The notes: generated by a model not told the origin, from the letters alone. Positions 33,209 through 42,097 are shown, counted from the first letter of the stretch. The stretch is 64,000 bases of DNA from Clostridium sp. UBA699 (GCA_002298915.1 DBML01000024.1:1-64000), one strand, 5' to 3'. Numbers and translations are program-made.

Positions 33209-33625
33209 ATGAAGCTGTCTACAAAAGGAAGATACGGCATAAAAGCCATGGTTGACCTGGCGATCCGCTACGGCGAGGAACCTGTGTCGATCAAGAGCAT
33301 CGCTGAGAGGCAGAACATATCTGAATATTACCTGGAGCAGCTGTTTTCTCCTTTAAGGAAAGCAAACATAATTAAGAGCATAAGGGGAGCCCAGGGAGGC
33401 TACGTCCTGAGCCGCGAGCCAAAGGACATAACGATGGCTGAGATAATGGACGTTCTCGAAGGACCTGTAGAAATTTCAGACTGCCTGGAGGAGAACACCT
33501 GCAGCAACATAGAGTGCTGCGCAACAAGGGGGTTCTGGGCAAGGATCAAGGAGAGCATCGACAGCGTTCTCGAATCGACTACACTTCAGGATATGGTAGA
33601 CGATTACTACAGTCTAAAGAAATAA
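33209..33625 (+). CDS. iscR: Rrf2-family iron-sulfur regulator IscR
   Basis: This 138-residue transcription factor starts with MKLSTKGRYGIKAMVDLA, the Rrf2 winged-helix beginning, and has the recognition region AERQNISEYYLEQLFSPL. Cys92, Cys98 and Cys103/104 (DCLEENTCSNIECC) match the three-cysteine cluster site of IscR, so it should bind [2Fe-2S]. CysR-type Rrf2 regulators lack these cysteines. It is followed after 41 bases by iscS and iscU, the targets expected for IscR, and its own promoter holds an IscR-type site. AAGAGGTGG precedes the ATG. Confidence 0.92.
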   Translation: MKLSTKGRYGIKAMVDLAIRYGEEPVSIKSIAERQNISEYYLEQLFSPLRKANIIKSIRGAQGGYVLSREPKDITMAEIMDVLEGPVEISDCLEENTCSNIECCATRGFWARIKESIDSVLESTTLQDMVDDYYSLKK

Positions 33626-33666
33626 TTTTGAACAAATATATATTAATGTAAAGAGGTGTTATATCA

Positions 33667-34860
33667 ATGTCAAAATTTGTTTACATGGATAATTCAGCAA
33701 CAACATTTACAAAACCAGAAGTTCTGGAAGAAATGCTGCCTTACTTTACTGAGAAATTCGGAAATCCGTCTTCGATGTACAGATATTCGGACCTTTCGAG
33801 GAAAGCGATAGCTACAGCTAGGGAGCGTGTGGCAAAAGCTATAAATGCAGACCCAAAGGAAATATTCTTTACTGCAGGCGGTTCTGAAGGCGACAACTGG
33901 GCGCTCAAGGGCATCGCTTACGCAAACAGGAACAAGGGCAACCACATCATAACAAGCGAGATAGAGCATCACGCGATACTCCACACCGGCAAGTTCCTTG
34001 AAAAGGAAGGCTTCGAGGTAACATACCTTCCTGTTGACGACGAAGGCTTCGTAAAGCCGGAGGATGTAAGGGCTGCGATTACAGACAAGACGATCCTTGT
34101 CTCCATAATGTTCGCAAACAACGAGATCGGAACGATCATGCCTATAAAGGAAATAGCAGCAGTATGCAAGGAAAAGGGAGTATACTTCCACACAGATGCA
34201 GTTCAGGCGGTGGCTCACGTGCCGGTTGACGTCCAGGACCTTGGAGTGGACATGCTCTCGATGGCAGGACACAAATTCTACGGACCTAAAGGCGTTGGTG
34301 CTATGTACATCAGGAAGGGCGTCAAGATAGAGAACCTTATCCACGGCGGCGCCCAGGAAAAAGGCAAGAGGGCCAGCACCGAAAACACACCTGGGATAGT
34401 AGGGATAGGAAAGGCAATCGAGATTGCTGTCGCAGAGCTTTCAGAGGAAAGCGCAAGGCTTTCAAAGCTGAGGGACAAGCTTATAAGCGGGCTTATGGAA
34501 AGAATACCGCATGCAAAGCTTAACGGTCCTAAGGACGGAAGCAAGAGGAACCCTAACAACGTCAACATGAGCTTCATAGGGGTTGAGGGAGAGACTCTGC
34601 TCATGGACCTTGACGACAAAGGGATATGCGCTTCAACAGGAAGCGCCTGCGCATCAGGATCTCTGGATCCTTCACACGTTCTCCTTGCTATAGGCTGCAA
34701 GCACGAGGTAGCTCACGGCTCTCTTAGGCTTACGCTTGGTGCCGGGAACACAGAAGAGGATGTTGACTACGCACTTGAAGTGATACCTGAAATAGTAAAA
34801 AGAAGAAGAGAGATGTCGCCGCTTTGGGCTGACTTCCTGAAACAGAGAGGGGAAAAATAG
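33667..34860 (+). CDS. iscS: Cysteine desulfurase
   Basis: This PLP enzyme takes sulfur from cysteine for cluster assembly and tRNA thiolation. It has 397 residues. The sequence shows YMDNSATTFTKPEVLEEM at the start, SEIEHHAIL, HTDAVQA, the PLP lysine in MAGHKFYGPKG (about Lys203) and the mobile catalytic cysteine in STGSACASGS (about Cys328). The short cysteine-loop type, with SSGSACTS-like sequence, fits IscS/NifS rather than SufS. AGAGGTG precedes the ATG. It lies between iscR and iscU, separated from iscU by one base. Confidence 0.95.
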   Translation: MSKFVYMDNSATTFTKPEVLEEMLPYFTEKFGNPSSMYRYSDLSRKAIATARERVAKAINADPKEIFFTAGGSEGDNWALKGIAYANRNKGNHIITSEIEHHAILHTGKFLEKEGFEVTYLPVDDEGFVKPEDVRAAITDKTILVSIMFANNEIGTIMPIKEIAAVCKEKGVYFHTDAVQAVAHVPVDVQDLGVDMLSMAGHKFYGPKGVGAMYIRKGVKIENLIHGGAQEKGKRASTENTPGIVGIGKAIEIAVAELSEESARLSKLRDKLISGLMERIPHAKLNGPKDGSKRNPNNVNMSFIGVEGETLLMDLDDKGICASTGSACASGSLDPSHVLLAIGCKHEVAHGSLRLTLGAGNTEEDVDYALEVIPEIVKRRREMSPLWADFLKQRGEK

Positions 34861-34861
34861 A

Positions 34862-35290
34862 ATGCAGTACAGCGAAACAGTAATGGACCATTTCAGAAAC
34901 CCGAGAAATGTAGGAGAAATCGAAAATCCCGACGGAGTGGGAGAAGTAGGAAACGCTAAGTGTGGGGACATAATGAAGATATTTATAAAGGTTGAAGACA
35001 ACAGGATCAAGGACATAAAGTTCCAGACCTTCGGCTGCGGCTCTGCAATTGCATCCTCCAGCATGGCTTCGGAGATGATAAAAGGGAAGACGATAGAGGA
35101 AGCCTGGAACCTTACAAACAAGGCGGTTGCAGACGCGCTTGAAGGACTTCCTCCGGTGAAAATGCACTGCTCTGTTCTTGCAGAGGAAGCGATACACAAG
35201 GCGATAAACGACTACAGGGTCAAGCAGGGCCTTGAGCCGTGGGAAACCAAGAACTACGACGACATCCACGACCACGTTCACGGGGAATAA
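34862..35290 (+). CDS. iscU: Iron-sulfur cluster scaffold protein IscU/NifU N-terminal type
   Basis: The 142-residue scaffold has the three cluster cysteines Cys34 (GNAKCGD, with Asp36), Cys59 (FGCGSA) and Cys103 (KMHCSVLAEEA). It lacks the LPPVK-H-type tail variation of SufU; LPPVKMHCS itself is the HscA-binding-like motif, though no hscA/hscB is in the window. YSETVMDHFRNPRNVGEI is typical of the family. It accepts sulfur from the adjacent IscS. A terminator follows. Confidence 0.94.
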   Translation: MQYSETVMDHFRNPRNVGEIENPDGVGEVGNAKCGDIMKIFIKVEDNRIKDIKFQTFGCGSAIASSSMASEMIKGKTIEEAWNLTNKAVADALEGLPPVKMHCSVLAEEAIHKAINDYRVKQGLEPWETKNYDDIHDHVHGE

Positions 35291-35302
35291 TACGCAAATC
35301 AT

Positions 35303-35344
35303 GAAAGGTTCGGAAGCCTGAATGGCATTCCGAATCTTTCTTAT
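35303..35344 (+). terminator. iscRSU terminator
   Basis: GAAAGGTTCGGAA pairs with TTCCGAATCTTTC (13 pairs, one G-T) around 12 bases. The following U-tract is short (TTATT). Confidence 0.65.
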
Positions 35345-35353
35345 TGCACAATA

Positions 35354-35382
35354 TTGACAATATTGCGTTTGTTTCGTATAAT
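35354..35382 (+). promoter_or_regulatory. alaS promoter
   Basis: Perfect consensus: TTGACA (35354-35359), 17 bases, TATAAT (35377-35382). It drives the T-box leader. Confidence 0.85.
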
Positions 35383-35388
35383 CTTATA

Positions 35389-35590
35389 TAACAATTGTAT
35401 ACAGACAATGATTGGAAGGAGTAAATATGTTGCCGCATATAGAGAGGAAGTGGATGGTGAAAACTTCTTGGGGAATATATCGAAGCAGTCCAGGAGTCAT
35501 ATTGCTTATAAGTGACACATGTTTCATGTGTAATTAGGGTGGTACCACGGAGTATTGACTTCCGTCCCTTCTCGGGATGGGAGTTTTTTT
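35389..35590 (+). promoter_or_regulatory. Alanine T-box riboswitch
   Basis: The leader fills the 335-base gap between iscU and alaS. The T-box core AGGGTGGTACCACGG is at 35536-35550. Stem I features are AGAGAGGAAGTGGATGGTG and an AGTA/GAA internal-loop pair; the triplet after GAA is GCA (35485-35487), an alanine codon. Uncharged tRNA-Ala would pair with GCA and, by its acceptor end, with the T-box bulge, stabilising the antiterminator and switching on alaS. Confidence 0.92.
35559..35590 (+). terminator. T-box-controlled terminator
   Basis: CTTCCGTCCC pairs with GGGATGGGAG (ten pairs with G-U wobbles) and is followed by seven T. Its left arm overlaps the antiterminator partner of the T-box. 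Confidence 0.88.
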
Positions 35591-35625
35591 ATTCCAAACA
35601 ATTCGAACAAAAGGAGAGATATAAC

Positions 35626-38271
35626 ATGGAAAAAATGGGTTTGAACGAAATCAGGGAAGCATACCTTAGCTTCTTCGAGAGCAAGGGTCATCTGAGGCTG
35701 CCGAGCTTTTCGCTGGTGCCTAAAAACGACAAGAGCCTTCTAATTATCGGTGCGGGGATGGCACCGCTTAAGCCATACTTCACAGGCCTCCAGGAACCTC
35801 CTTGCAAGAGGATAACCACCAGCCAGAAATGCATAAGGACAGGCGATATAGAAAACGTGGGAAAGACAGCAAGGCACGGCACGTTTTTCGAGATGCTCGG
35901 GAACTTCTCCTTCGGAGACTATTTCAAAGCCGAGGCGATTCCCTGGGCATGGGAGTTCACCACAGAGGTCCTCAAGCTTCCAAAGGAGAAGCTATACGTA
36001 ACAATATACGAGAACGACGACGAAGCCTTCAACCTTTGGGTGGAGAAGACAGACGTCGACCCGTCAAGGATATTCAGGCTGGGCAAGGATGACAACTTCT
36101 GGGAAGTCGGCCTTGGACCATGCGGACCTTGCTCGGAGATACACTACGACAAGACTCCTGAAAAAGGAGTGCTCAAAACTGCGGAGGAGTTCCTTGAAGC
36201 GGCTGACGCAGACAGGGTGATGGAGTTCTGGAACCTTGTTTTCACTCAGTTCGACCAGGATGAGAACGGAAACTACAACCCTCTTCCGAAGCCTAACATA
36301 GACACCGGGATGGGCCTTGAAAGGATAGCTTCCATAATGCAGGGAACCGACAGCATATTCGAGGTCGACACAATAAGGGCAGTCGTCGACGAGATAGTAA
36401 AAATATCAGGCGTTCAGTACGGCAAAGAAAGAAAATCCGACATCTCGATAAGGATAATCACGGACCACACAAGAAGCGCAACCTTTATGATCTCGGACGG
36501 GATACTACCTTCCAACGAGGGCAGGGGCTATGTCCTGAGAAGACTCCTCAGGAGAGCTGCGAAGAACGGTAAATCCCTGGGGGTTAAGGAGCCTTTCCTT
36601 TCAAAGGTTGCAGAAGTGGTTATAGACAACTCCTTCAAGGCATACCCGGAGCTGAAGGAAAAGGAGGACTACATCAAGAAGATCCTCACGCTTGAGGAGG
36701 AAAGATTCAACGAGACACTGGATTCGGGAATATCCATCCTTGAGGATTACATCGAGGAGATGAAGAAGAATGGCGAAACTCTCCTGAGCGGAGACAAGGC
36801 TTTCAAGCTTTACGACACCTACGGCTTCCCTATAGAGCTCACCCAGGAAGCTCTTGAAGATCTCGGGATGAAGGCTGACACAGAGCAGTTCAACATAGAG
36901 ATGAAGGAGCAGAAGGAAAGGGCCAGGGCAGCGCGAGGCGAGTCCAACTTCATGGGCGCAGAGGACACGATCCTCAACAAGCTGCCGCTGGAGCTTGAGA
37001 TAGAGTTCCTCGGATACCACACCCTGGAGGCGGAAGGCGAGATAACCCACATGGTTGTTGACGAGGAGTTCGTGTCAGACCTGGAAACTGGCGTCGATGC
37101 AGTCATAGTCACCGACAAAACGCCTTTCTACGCTGAGATGGGCGGCCAGGTAGGTGATACCGGCATCATCTTCAACGACAACTTCATAGCAGAGGTCGTA
37201 GACTGCAAGAAGAACGTTTCAGGAAAGACTCTGCATTTCGTCAAGGTCAAGGACGGAAGGGTTAACGTATCCGATACAGTAACCCTCAAGGTAAACAAGG
37301 AGAGAAGGGATGCGGTCAAGAGGAACCACACAGCAACGCACCTTCTCAACGCGGCGCTTATGGAGGTCCTTGGAGGGCACGTGCACCAGTCAGGCTCCTT
37401 CGTAGACGACGAGAGGCTCAGGTTCGACTTCAGCCACTTCGAGCCGGTATCAAAGGAAGCGCTGTTTACGATAGAGAAGCTGGTCAACGATGAAGTTCTT
37501 AAGGCTCATGCCATCGAGACGGTTGAGATGACCATAGATGAAGCTAAGGAGTGCGGAGCTGTGGCGCTGTTCGACGACAAGTACAAAGAGAACGTAAGGG
37601 TCGTTACAGCCGGTGACTTCAGCAAGGAGCTTTGCGGAGGAACCCATGCGGCAAACACCGGCCAGGTGGGCATGTTCAAAATCCTTTCCGAAGCAGGCGT
37701 TGCAGCAGGAATAAGAAGGATAGAAGCGATCACTGGCATGAACTCCTTCAATTACCTCAAGAGTAAAGAGGAGCTCATAGAGCAGCTCGAGGACGCTCTC
37801 AAATGCGCAGAGAAGGACATAGTCCACAAGCTGCAGCTGCAGGGTGCAGAGCTCAAGGAGAAAGACAAGGAGATCCTGGCCCTCAAATCAAAGATGTCCA
37901 TGGGCTACGAGGATGAAATCCTTCAGAGCGTAAAAGAAGTCAAGGGAGTCAGGGTATACTCGGGTGTGCTTGCAGACGTTGACGGAGAAGCTTTGAGGGA
38001 TCTGGCAGACAGGATCAGGGACAAAGTGCAGACAGGGCTTGTCGTGCTTGGAAGCACCGTAGAAGGCAAGGTCCAGTTTGTAGCTATGGCGGACAAGGAA
38101 AGCGTCAAGAAAGGCGTGCACTGCGGAAAGATAGTCAAGGACGTTGCAGCTGTAACCGGCGGTGGCGGCGGCGGAAGGCCGGACATGGCCCAGGCGGGAG
38201 GAAAAGACCCTGAAAAGCTGCAGGAAGCCATGGACAGCCTGCTATTGACTGTTGATAAATTGGTAAAATAG
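35626..38271 (+). CDS. alaS: Alanyl-tRNA synthetase
   Basis: This charges tRNA-Ala. It has 881 residues, the full bacterial length. The catalytic core shows the class II motif 2 segment TTSQKCIRTGDIENVGKTARH and FEMLGNFSFGDYFK; the editing domain shows NHTATHLLNAAL and the zinc-binding CGGTHAANTGQ; a C-Ala domain with GGGGGGRPDMAQAGGKD ends the protein. The ATG at 35626 follows AAGGAGAG; a longer frame runs back into the T-box leader and is rejected. Expression is set by the alanine T-box directly upstream. It is followed by ireB as in many Firmicutes. Confidence 0.97.
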   Translation: MEKMGLNEIREAYLSFFESKGHLRLPSFSLVPKNDKSLLIIGAGMAPLKPYFTGLQEPPCKRITTSQKCIRTGDIENVGKTARHGTFFEMLGNFSFGDYFKAEAIPWAWEFTTEVLKLPKEKLYVTIYENDDEAFNLWVEKTDVDPSRIFRLGKDDNFWEVGLGPCGPCSEIHYDKTPEKGVLKTAEEFLEAADADRVMEFWNLVFTQFDQDENGNYNPLPKPNIDTGMGLERIASIMQGTDSIFEVDTIRAVVDEIVKISGVQYGKERKSDISIRIITDHTRSATFMISDGILPSNEGRGYVLRRLLRRAAKNGKSLGVKEPFLSKVAEVVIDNSFKAYPELKEKEDYIKKILTLEEERFNETLDSGISILEDYIEEMKKNGETLLSGDKAFKLYDTYGFPIELTQEALEDLGMKADTEQFNIEMKEQKERARAARGESNFMGAEDTILNKLPLELEIEFLGYHTLEAEGEITHMVVDEEFVSDLETGVDAVIVTDKTPFYAEMGGQVGDTGIIFNDNFIAEVVDCKKNVSGKTLHFVKVKDGRVNVSDTVTLKVNKERRDAVKRNHTATHLLNAALMEVLGGHVHQSGSFVDDERLRFDFSHFEPVSKEALFTIEKLVNDEVLKAHAIETVEMTIDEAKECGAVALFDDKYKENVRVVTAGDFSKELCGGTHAANTGQVGMFKILSEAGVAAGIRRIEAITGMNSFNYLKSKEELIEQLEDALKCAEKDIVHKLQLQGAELKEKDKEILALKSKMSMGYEDEILQSVKEVKGVRVYSGVLADVDGEALRDLADRIRDKVQTGLVVLGSTVEGKVQFVAMADKESVKKGVHCGKIVKDVAAVTGGGGGGRPDMAQAGGKDPEKLQEAMDSLLLTVDKLVK

Positions 38272-38300
38272 TGTATAATTAAGCTAGTGGGGTGATCTAT

Positions 38301-38552
38301 ATGGTTAATGATAACACTATACAGTTTGATCCTTTAAAGGACAAACAACAAGCTACAAAGGAAATACTTACACAAGTGTATAATTCTCTTATTGAGAAGG
38401 GCTACAATCCGGTGAACCAGTTGGTAGGGTACTTTATTTCAGGAGATCCCACATACATCACGAACTACAACGGTGCCAGAGCCTTGATCAGAAAGCTTGA
38501 GAGAGATGAGATACTCGAAGAAGTGCTGAAATTTTATCTGGAAATAAAATAA
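38301..38552 (+). CDS. ireB: IreB-family regulatory phosphoprotein (UPF0297)
   Basis: The 83-residue protein matches the small IreB/YrzL family: NDNTIQFDPLKDKQQ at the N-terminus, YNSLIEKGYNPVNQLVGYFISGDPTYITNY and ARALIRKLERDEILEE. In Enterococcus, IreB is phosphorylated on N-terminal threonines by the PASTA kinase IreK and affects cephalosporin resistance; Thr6 here is in a comparable place. The ATG at 38301 follows GGGGTGAT; a GTG nine bases earlier lies within that site. It sits between alaS and ruvX, the order also seen in Bacillus. Confidence 0.9.
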   Translation: MVNDNTIQFDPLKDKQQATKEILTQVYNSLIEKGYNPVNQLVGYFISGDPTYITNYNGARALIRKLERDEILEEVLKFYLEIK

Positions 38553-38579
38553 AAGTGCCCGAAAGGGCATTTTTATTTT
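38551..38579 (+). terminator. Intra-operon terminator after ireB
   Basis: AAAAGTGCCC-GAAA-GGGCATTTTT has a GAAA tetraloop and a strong T-run. It lies between ireB and ruvX, so it probably lowers rather than abolishes downstream expression. Confidence 0.75.
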
Positions 38580-38607
38580 GAAAATTTGTTTGAAGCAGGA
38601 GAGAAAT

Positions 38608-39024
38608 ATGAGAATTTTGGGATTGGATGTCGGAGAAAGAACTATAGGGGTTGCAATAAGCGATCCTTTAGGTTATACTGCACAAGGGATAACTACAATT
38701 AGAAGAAAAAATCTCGCAATAGATATAGCTGAAATTAAGAAGATATGCGACGAGTATTCGGTGGAAACTATACTGATGGGCCTCCCTAAGAACATGAACG
38801 GCACCATCGGGCCGAGCGGCGAGAAAGCCATTGAGCTTTCGAAGGTGCTCGAGGAGGAGCTGAAGCTGCCAGTGAAGCTTTGGGATGAAAGGCTCACAAC
38901 GGTTGCTGCCCACAAGGCGATGCTTGAAGCGGATCTGTCAAGGGCAAAAAGAAAGAAGATAGTCGATAAAATAGCAGCGATTTACATCCTGCAGGGCTAT
39001 CTTGACAGTCTTTCAAATAGATAA
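38608..39024 (+). CDS. ruvX: RuvX/YqgF family Holliday-junction resolvase-like nuclease
   Basis: The 138-residue RNase H-fold protein begins MRILGLDVGERTIGVAISD with Asp6 as a likely catalytic acid; LMGLPKNMNGTIGPSGE, LWDERLTTVAAHKAM and IVDKIAAIYILQGYLD are the other family blocks. YqgF is linked to pre-16S rRNA 5' processing in Escherichia coli and to recombination by fold. The ATG follows AGGAGAG. It is the third gene of alaS-ireB-ruvX-DUF1292. Confidence 0.93.
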   Translation: MRILGLDVGERTIGVAISDPLGYTAQGITTIRRKNLAIDIAEIKKICDEYSVETILMGLPKNMNGTIGPSGEKAIELSKVLEEELKLPVKLWDERLTTVAAHKAMLEADLSRAKRKKIVDKIAAIYILQGYLDSLSNR

Positions 39025-39038
39025 AAGGAGGAAGCAAA

Positions 39039-39305
39039 ATGGACGATAAGGATTTTGGAACCATATTCCTGTACGACGAGAACGGAGACGAGGTGGAGTT
39101 TGAGGTAGTGACAAAGCTCGACATCGAGGGCAAGGAATACGTGATAGTGACGCCTATCGATGAGGATACTGACGATGCGATTGCGCTCAGGATCGATAAG
39201 GACGAGGAAGGCAATGAAGTGCTGGTAACTGTTGAAGACGACGCGGAATTTGAAATGATAGAAGAAGCATACGATACTCTCTTTGCTGAAGATCTTTTAA
39301 ACTAG
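39039..39305 (+). CDS. DUF1292 (UPF0473, YrzB-like) protein
   Basis: The 88-residue, very acidic protein has segments FLYDENGDEVEFEVVTKLDIEGKEY and VIVTPIDEDTDDAIALRID (beta-rich). The family is unstudied but is almost always next to ruvX and ireB in Firmicutes, as here. AAGGAGG lies seven bases before the ATG. A strong terminator ends the operon after it. Confidence 0.9.
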   Translation: MDDKDFGTIFLYDENGDEVEFEVVTKLDIEGKEYVIVTPIDEDTDDAIALRIDKDEEGNEVLVTVEDDAEFEMIEEAYDTLFAEDLLN

Positions 39306-39317
39306 GCTTGATCAAAC

Positions 39318-39372
39318 TGGCTGCCGAACACCTGTTGGATTGCATGCAGGTGTGCGACAGCCATAATTTTTC
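39318..39372 (+). terminator. alaS operon terminator
   Basis: TGGCTGCCGAACACCTG pairs with CAGGTGTGCGACAGCCA (15 of 17) around 12 bases and is followed by TAATTTTTC. Confidence 0.75.
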
Positions 39373-39472
39373 ATTTCTTAGTTGGTTATCAATTGACAAT
39401 GACTGAGAATAGTATTAAACTATAATAGGATTGTTGTCGATCAGGCAAATTTTTGTTAAGAGAGGTATTTTT

Positions 39473-39928
39473 ATGTCAAGACTTTCCTCAGAAGAGATTG
39501 AAAAGCTCAAAAACAATCTTAAGGAGAACGGATACAAGCTCACGCCGCAAAGAAGGGCTATACTTAATGTTATAATAGATAATGAAGGAAACCACCTTAC
39601 AACTGAGGAATTGTATGAACTTGTCAAAGCGGAATGCCCGGAAATCGGCCTTGCCACAGTCTACAGGACTGTTCAGCTGCTCGAATGCATAGGAGTGGTA
39701 TGCAAGCTCGACCTGAACGACGGCTGCAACAGATATGAACTTGTCCACGAAGAGGAGAACCACCAGCACCACCACCTCATATGCACGGTATGCAACAACG
39801 TCATAGAGGTTAAGGGTGATTTGCTTGATACAATGGAACATGAAATTGAAGATGAATATAAATTTAAAGTGAAGAATCACAGCCTGAAATTCTACGGGAT
39901 TTGCAGTGATTGTTTGCGGAAATCTTAA
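39473..39928 (+). CDS. Fur-family metal-dependent regulator
   Basis: The 151-residue winged-helix repressor has LTPQRRAILNVI and IGLATVYRTVQLLE (DNA-binding part), the histidine-rich EENHQHHHLICTVC with a first CXXC pair, and a C-terminal CSDC pair for structural zinc. The features fit Fur, Zur and PerR alike, and the sequence alone does not decide which metal or stress is sensed. The ATG follows AGAGAGG. TTGACA occurs upstream, but no -10 at normal spacing, so the promoter is unclear. It is 37 bases before the RNase J gene. Confidence 0.9.
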   Translation: MSRLSSEEIEKLKNNLKENGYKLTPQRRAILNVIIDNEGNHLTTEELYELVKAECPEIGLATVYRTVQLLECIGVVCKLDLNDGCNRYELVHEEENHQHHHLICTVCNNVIEVKGDLLDTMEHEIEDEYKFKVKNHSLKFYGICSDCLRKS

Positions 39929-39965
39929 ATATATATGAATAACTAAATAAGGAGGATTAATTTTT

Positions 39966-41633
39966 TTGCGAAAAGAAAAAGACAAAATCAAAATAATACC
40001 TCTCGGCGGCTTGAACGAGATAGGTAAGAACCTCACTGCGATAGAATACAAGAACGACATCGTAGTGATCGACTGCGGAATAAAATTCCCTGAAGAAGAA
40101 ATGCTGGGAATAGACGCAGTAATACCGGACGTGACCTATCTGAGCAAGAACATCGACAAGGTAAAGGGTATATTTATAACCCACGGTCATGAGGACCACA
40201 TAGGTGCGATCCCTTACGTTCTTAAGACTATGAACGTGCCGGTGTACGGAACCAGGCTCACGATAAGGATGCTTGAAACCAAGCTCAAGGAGCACAACCT
40301 GCTCAGCTCTTCGAAACTCAACATTGTCCAGTACAGGGACATGATAAAGCTGGACAATGTCTCTGTGGAATTCATAAAAATAACCCACAGCATAGCGGAT
40401 GCATCCTCGATCGCTATCCACACGCCGCTGGGCGTTGTGCTTCACACGGGCGACTTCAAGATCGACTTCACGCCGATAGACGGACAGGTGCCTGACTTTG
40501 GCAGGTTCGCCGAACTCGGGAAAAAGGGAATAGTCTGCCTTCTGGCTGACAGCACAAACGTCGAGAGAGCGGGCTACACCATGTCTGAAAGCACTGTAGG
40601 AGGAACCTTCGAAAGGCTGTTCGGCAATGCTGAAGGAAGAATAATAGTTGCGACCTTCGCGTCCCACATCCACAGGATACAGCAGATCGTGGCAGCTGCC
40701 GAAATGTACGGAAGGAAAGTTGCCTTCTCGGGCAGGAGCATGGAGAACATCCTTGTCGTAGCAAAGGAGCTCGGATATGTGACTGAAGAGAGCACTACAT
40801 TCATCAGCATAGACGAGATCAACAAATATCCGAACGAGAAAATAGTCATAATCACCACAGGAAGCCAGGGAGAGCCTATGTCGGCGCTGTCAAGGATGGC
40901 CGCTTCTGAGCACAGGAAGGTCAACATCATACCTGGCGACATGGTAGTAATCTCGGCAACACCGATACCTGGCAACGAAAAAGGCGTTTCAAAGGTAATC
41001 AACTCCCTGTTCAAGCTCGGAGCGAATGTCATCTACGAATCGCTTGAGGACATCCATGTTTCGGGACATGCATTCCAGGAGGAGCTGAAGCTGATGCACT
41101 GCCTCACAAAGCCGAAGTTCTTTGTGCCGGTTCACGGAGAATACAGGCACCTGGTGCAGCACAAGGACCTGGCTATGAGCCTGGGCATGCCTGACAACAA
41201 CGTTGTCATCGCCGACATCGGAGAAGTGATAGAGGTCTCAAGGGACTCGATCAAAAAGAACGGCTCCGTAATCTCGGGGCAGGTGTTCATAGACGGACTG
41301 GGCGTCGGAGATGTAGGAAACATCGTAATAAGGGACAGGAAGCACCTTTCGCAGGACGGAATACTGACAGTCGTCGTGACCATGGAGAAGGCGACCGGAA
41401 TGGTCATGGCCGGACCAGACATCATATCGAGAGGCTTCGTCTATGTCAGGGAATCAGAAGCTCTTATGGAAGAAGCCAGGAAAGTCGTCAAGAACTCCCT
41501 CGACGAATGCGAGAGGAAGAACGTCAAGGAATGGTCAGCGATAAAATCAAACATAAGGGATTCTCTGAGGATATTCCTGTATGAAAAAACAAAGAGAAAG
41601 CCTATGATACTCCCTATCATAATGGAGATATAA
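39966..41633 (+). CDS. rnj: Ribonuclease J
   Basis: This metallo-beta-lactamase/beta-CASP RNase has endo- and 5'-3' exonuclease activity in mRNA decay and rRNA maturation. It has 555 residues, the standard length. The metal motif HGHEDH is at 73-78; other blocks are PLGGLNEIGKN, HTGDFKIDFTPIDG, LADSTNVERAGYT, GSQGEP, HVSGHA and the HGEYRHL histidine. The start is TTG, ten bases after GGAGG; no ATG is available near the conserved N-terminus. Whether it is RNase J1 or J2 is not decided. It is followed by a YlbF-family gene, a known RNA-decay accessory. Confidence 0.95.
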   Translation: MRKEKDKIKIIPLGGLNEIGKNLTAIEYKNDIVVIDCGIKFPEEEMLGIDAVIPDVTYLSKNIDKVKGIFITHGHEDHIGAIPYVLKTMNVPVYGTRLTIRMLETKLKEHNLLSSSKLNIVQYRDMIKLDNVSVEFIKITHSIADASSIAIHTPLGVVLHTGDFKIDFTPIDGQVPDFGRFAELGKKGIVCLLADSTNVERAGYTMSESTVGGTFERLFGNAEGRIIVATFASHIHRIQQIVAAAEMYGRKVAFSGRSMENILVVAKELGYVTEESTTFISIDEINKYPNEKIVIITTGSQGEPMSALSRMAASEHRKVNIIPGDMVVISATPIPGNEKGVSKVINSLFKLGANVIYESLEDIHVSGHAFQEELKLMHCLTKPKFFVPVHGEYRHLVQHKDLAMSLGMPDNNVVIADIGEVIEVSRDSIKKNGSVISGQVFIDGLGVGDVGNIVIRDRKHLSQDGILTVVVTMEKATGMVMAGPDIISRGFVYVRESEALMEEARKVVKNSLDECERKNVKEWSAIKSNIRDSLRIFLYEKTKRKPMILPIIMEI

Positions 41634-41657
41634 TTCAAACCGGGAGGAGGAGCATCA

Positions 41658-42011
41658 ATGAACGTTTACGATAAAACCCACGAGCTGGCAAGAGCACTCA
41701 AGGATTCACCTGAGGTTAAGGAGCTCAAGGAAGCCGGCAAAAAGATCGAAAGCAGCGAAATCAACAAAAAGATGATAGAGGATTTCAGGAAAATCCAGCT
41801 GGAAGCCTACACCGAGCAGATGAAGACCGGAAAGATGTCAAAGGAGCTCACAGAGAAGTTTCAGAATTTCGGAGCTGTTATCTCCATGAACCCGGATGTG
41901 GGCAGGTACCTGCAGGCGGAGCAGCGCTTCGCTGTGATCTGGGAGGATATAATGAAGATTCTGAACGATGCCGTGGGAGTCGACATGAGCTTTGGCCTCG
42001 GCAAGAAGTAG
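41658..42011 (+). CDS. YlbF/YmcA family protein
   Basis: The 117-residue, mostly helical protein (NVYDKTHELARALKDSPEVKEL at the start, then a coiled-coil-like middle) matches the YlbF/YmcA (Com_YlbF) family. In Bacillus these proteins form the Y-complex that directs RNase Y cleavage and affects competence and biofilm formation. GGAGGAGG lies seven bases before the ATG. Its position directly after RNase J fits a role in RNA decay. There is only one family member in this window, whereas Bacillus has several. Confidence 0.82.
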   Translation: MNVYDKTHELARALKDSPEVKELKEAGKKIESSEINKKMIEDFRKIQLEAYTEQMKTGKMSKELTEKFQNFGAVISMNPDVGRYLQAEQRFAVIWEDIMKILNDAVGVDMSFGLGKK

Positions 42012-42067
42012 CATTTGGCGTTGACATTTGCCTCGCCTAAGACTAAAATAAGACTTGACTAACTTAT

Positions 42068-42097
42068 CAGGATACTTTCAGGTATCCTGTTTTTTTG
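42068..42097 (+). terminator. Terminator before typA
   Basis: CAGGATAC-TTTCAG-GTATCCTG is followed by eight T. It separates the YlbF-type gene from typA; no clear new promoter is seen before typA, so read-through may matter. Confidence 0.75.

Noticed and set aside
35512..35625. N-terminal extension of AlaS
   Set aside because: It would translate the T-box leader and its terminator.
39360..39472. Fur box before the Fur-family gene
   Set aside because: TGAGAATAGTATTAA only partly fits a 7-1-7 Fur box, and TTGACA is 22 bases from TATAAT, too far for a promoter.
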